Assembly (NCBI GenBank): GCA_964443245.1
Contig: CAYUEG010000029.1
Coordinates: forward strand, 1 to 32,590
Length of the DNA: 32,590 nucleotides
Direction: 5' to 3'
Source: CANJDH01 sp964443245
Lineage (GTDB): Bacteria; Pseudomonadota; Gammaproteobacteria; Burkholderiales; JAEUOS01
A program made the position numbers and the translations under genes. The notes under the pieces were generated by a model, which saw only the letters and a program-made list of their open reading frames with translations, was not told the origin of the DNA and did not search any database. Shown here piece by piece: positions 30,745 through 32,590 of the stretch (position 1 is the first letter of the stretch; the number at the start of each line of letters is the position of its first letter).

Positions 30745-31716
30745 ATGTCGCCCGTTTCCGCTGCCACGTCACGCGCACCCGCGTTTGGCGCACTGCTCCT
30801 GACGATGGCACTGTGGGGCAGCAACAGCACGGTGGCCAAGCTGATGCTGGGCTCCTTTGCACCGATCACCCTGACCTGTGTGCGCTGGGTCGTGGTGGTG
30901 GCGATCACCGCACCGTTTGCCTGGGCCGAGCGCGATGCCCTGCGCGGTGCCCTGAAAACCGGCTGGCGCCCCCTGCTGCTGCTCGCCCTTCTCGGAGGAG
31001 CCCTGCAAAACTCGGTGGTGTTTTTCGGCCTCGCTCACACCTCCGCCATCCACCTGGGGCTGATGAACTCGGTGATCCCGGTCCTGATCCTGCTCCTGGG
31101 GTGGCTGTTTTTTGGCGAAACACTGCATGCCAAGGAGGCCATCGGCGTGGGCATCTCCGCCGTAGGTGTGGTGGTGATCTTCTTTCAGGGCAGCCTCGAA
31201 GTGCTGCGCAGCCTGGCAGTGATGCCGGGGGATCCGATTGTCCTGGTCGGCATGGTGTTGTGGGCGGTCTATACCCTGACCCTCAACCGCCGCCCTTCCA
31301 CCATTTCATTGAGTGCGCTGATGTTCGTCATCGGTCTGGTGAGTCTGCCATTGGCCGCACCTCTGGTGTGGTGGGAAATGCGCACCCATCCCTTTCCCCA
31401 GATGACCCCTGCGCTGTGGGCCGGCCTGCTCTACATGAGTACCTTCACCACGCTGATTGCCATGCTGTTCTACGGCTATGGCGTCAAACGCATCGGGCCG
31501 ATGCAGGCCAGCGTGTTCATTCATATCATGCCCCCGTTTGCTGCCGTATTCGCCGCCGTTTTCATCGGCGAGGCGCTGCGTTGGTATCATGGCGCCGGCT
31601 TTTTGCTGGTGGCGAGCGGTGCGATCCTGAGTTGCTATCGCCCCGCTCCCGTGTTGCAGTCGATGCCGCCCTCGCAAGACGAGCCCGGCGCCGCCCGCAC
31701 CGCGCCCAGACCCTGA
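30745..31716 (+). CDS. EamA/DMT family transporter
   Basis: The 323-residue protein has about ten membrane segments in two EamA repeats. Recognisable segments are LLTMALWGSNSTVAKLMLG at the start of repeat one, LGLMNSVIPVLILLLGWLFFGE closing it, and GPMQASVFIHIMPPFAAVFAAVFIGEALRWYHGAG in repeat two. The family exports or imports metabolites such as amino acids, but the substrate here is unknown. It is divergent from the LysR gene, a common pairing for regulated exporters. No clear ribosome-binding site precedes the ATG. The ilvD start is only 38 bases after its stop, so ilvD may be partly cotranscribed. Confidence 0.9.
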   Translation: MSPVSAATSRAPAFGALLLTMALWGSNSTVAKLMLGSFAPITLTCVRWVVVVAITAPFAWAERDALRGALKTGWRPLLLLALLGGALQNSVVFFGLAHTSAIHLGLMNSVIPVLILLLGWLFFGETLHAKEAIGVGISAVGVVVIFFQGSLEVLRSLAVMPGDPIVLVGMVLWAVYTLTLNRRPSTISLSALMFVIGLVSLPLAAPLVWWEMRTHPFPQMTPALWAGLLYMSTFTTLIAMLFYGYGVKRIGPMQASVFIHIMPPFAAVFAAVFIGEALRWYHGAGFLLVASGAILSCYRPAPVLQSMPPSQDEPGAARTAPRP

Positions 31717-31754
31717 CACTGCCGTTTTTTCCACCCCAACCACGAGAATGCATC

Positions 31755-32590
31755 ATGGCTGATTCGAAATCCCCCAACCGCCCCCTTAACTGGCGTTCCC
31801 GCACCATCACTGCCGGCGTCAACCGCTCCCCCAACCGCGCCATGCTGCGCGAAGTCGGCTTCGGCGACGACGATTTTGACAAACCCATCGTCGGCGTTGC
31901 CAATGGCCACTCGACCATGAACCCGTGCAATGCCGGCATCCAGCCTCTGGTCGACCGCGCCATGAAGGCACTCAAGGAAAACGGCGCCATGCCGCAGGTG
32001 TTCGGCGTACCGACCGTGACCGACGGCATCGGCATGGGTACCGAGGGCATGAAGTACTCCCTGATTTCGCGTGAGGTGATCGCCGATGCGATCGAGACCT
32101 CGGTCAACGGCCAGATGATGGATGGTGCGCTGGTGGTCGGCGCCTGCGACAAGAACATGCCAGGCGGGATGATGGCGATGGCGCGCATGAACATCCCCGC
32201 CATTTATGTCTACGGCGGCACCATCAAGCCCGGCATGTGGAAAGGCGTGCCGGTCAATCTGGTGTCGTCATTCGAAGCCGTCGGTGCGTTTTCGGCCGGC
32301 AAGATGAGCAAGGAAGACTACGACGGCATCGAGCGCAATGCCTGCCCGACGCACGGCGCCTGCGGCGGCATGTATACCGCCAACACGATGTCGTCCTCGT
32401 TCGAAGCACTTGGCCTCAGCCTGCTGGGTTCATCGTCCATGGCAAACCCGGATGGCGAGAAGGCGGATAGCGCCGCCGAATCGGCCAAGGTGCTGGTCAA
32501 TGCCATCAAGATGGATATCCGCCCGCGCGACATCATCACGCGCAAATCGATCGAGAACGCCGTCTCGCTGATCATGGCGACCGGCGGCTC
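31755..32590 (+). CDS. ilvD: Dihydroxy-acid dehydratase IlvD, N-terminal part (runs off window)
   Basis: IlvD dehydrates 2,3-dihydroxy-3-methylbutanoate and its homologue in isoleucine and valine synthesis. About 278 of the usual ~560 residues are visible, and the frame stays open to the end of the window. Iron-sulphur ligands appear as STMNPCN, VGACDKNMPGG and CPTHGACGGMYTANTMS, in the form of the shorter enzyme type found in plants and many bacteria. GVPTVTDGIGMGTEGMKYSL is another family hallmark. The ATG at 31755 starts MADSKSPNRPLNWRS, a normal N-terminus, with an ACGAGA purine stretch before it. A nearby ATG at 31748 is in another frame. The gene follows the EamA transporter by 38 bases. 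Confidence 0.96.
   Translation, partial: MADSKSPNRPLNWRSRTITAGVNRSPNRAMLREVGFGDDDFDKPIVGVANGHSTMNPCNAGIQPLVDRAMKALKENGAMPQVFGVPTVTDGIGMGTEGMKYSLISREVIADAIETSVNGQMMDGALVVGACDKNMPGGMMAMARMNIPAIYVYGGTIKPGMWKGVPVNLVSSFEAVGAFSAGKMSKEDYDGIERNACPTHGACGGMYTANTMSSSFEALGLSLLGSSSMANPDGEKADSAAESAKVLVNAIKMDIRPRDIITRKSIENAVSLIMATGG

Noticed and set aside
1..32590. Insertion sequences, phage genes, CRISPR arrays, tRNA or rRNA genes
   Set aside because: No transposase or integrase motif, no regularly spaced repeats and no cloverleaf or rRNA-like stretch was seen.

Overview
The window looks like chromosomal DNA of a betaproteobacterium, probably Burkholderiales or a related order. The reasons are the high GC content with strong third-position bias (judged by eye, not computed), the gene content (a Bug-type tripartite tricarboxylate receptor, a TfdA-like dioxygenase, a PaaJ/PcaF-like thiolase, an lgt-lysR-ilvD neighbourhood) and dense packing with many ATGA/TAATG overlaps. 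The species cannot be fixed from the sequence alone. No tRNA, rRNA, CRISPR array, transposase or phage gene is visible. No stretch over 300 bases lacks a gene; the longest gap is about 165 bases, upstream of the chemoreceptor gene.

Layout. 1-4005: the end of mfd, a secreted Sel1-repeat protein and serB, linked by overlapping stop/start codons. 4006-4727: two small unrecognised genes. 4799-6877: a TPR plus SPINDLY/OGT-type glycosyltransferase. 6911-16801: a large divergent acyl-CoA degradation locus. On the minus strand it has an SDR and a glutathione S-transferase. On the plus strand it has 3-hydroxyacyl-CoA dehydrogenase, thiolase, a PaaG-like enoyl-CoA hydratase/isomerase, a histidine phosphatase, an ACAD11-type kinase, an ACAD11-type acyl-CoA dehydrogenase, a YfcG-like GST and an exported-looking methyltransferase. 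16846-21202 (minus strand): a DUF2269-like membrane protein, a saccharopine-dehydrogenase-like protein, lexA with two SOS-like boxes, a Tat-exported alpha/beta hydrolase and hslO (Hsp33). 21289-24578 (plus strand): a MaoC dehydratase, a Bug receptor with a TfdA-like dioxygenase, a GNAT acetyltransferase and a small unknown gene. 24660-30666 (minus strand): a chemoreceptor, a YHS lipoprotein, a WS/DGAT acyltransferase with a basic tail, lgt and a LysR regulator. 30745-32590 (plus strand): an EamA transporter and the start of ilvD.

The most interesting system is the 6911-16801 locus. The kinase (12993-14084) and dehydrogenase (14161-15432) correspond to the two halves of the fused eukaryotic ACAD11 protein, and to the LvaA/LvaC logic of levulinate catabolism. 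In that chemistry a 4-hydroxyacyl-CoA is phosphorylated and the phosphate is then eliminated to give an enoyl-CoA. Here the pair sits with an isomerase, a dehydrogenase and a thiolase that could take the product on to acetyl-CoA, and with an SDR that could interconvert oxo- and hydroxyacyl-CoAs. A histidine phosphatase translationally coupled to the isomerase gene adds a possible dephosphorylation step. The pathway assignment is inference from family membership and gene order.

Other points of interest are two duplicated gene starts (4011/4073 and 8467/8559), the Bug/TfdA pair, a PaaG-like enzyme lacking both crotonase glutamates, and an H1-like tail on the acyltransferase.
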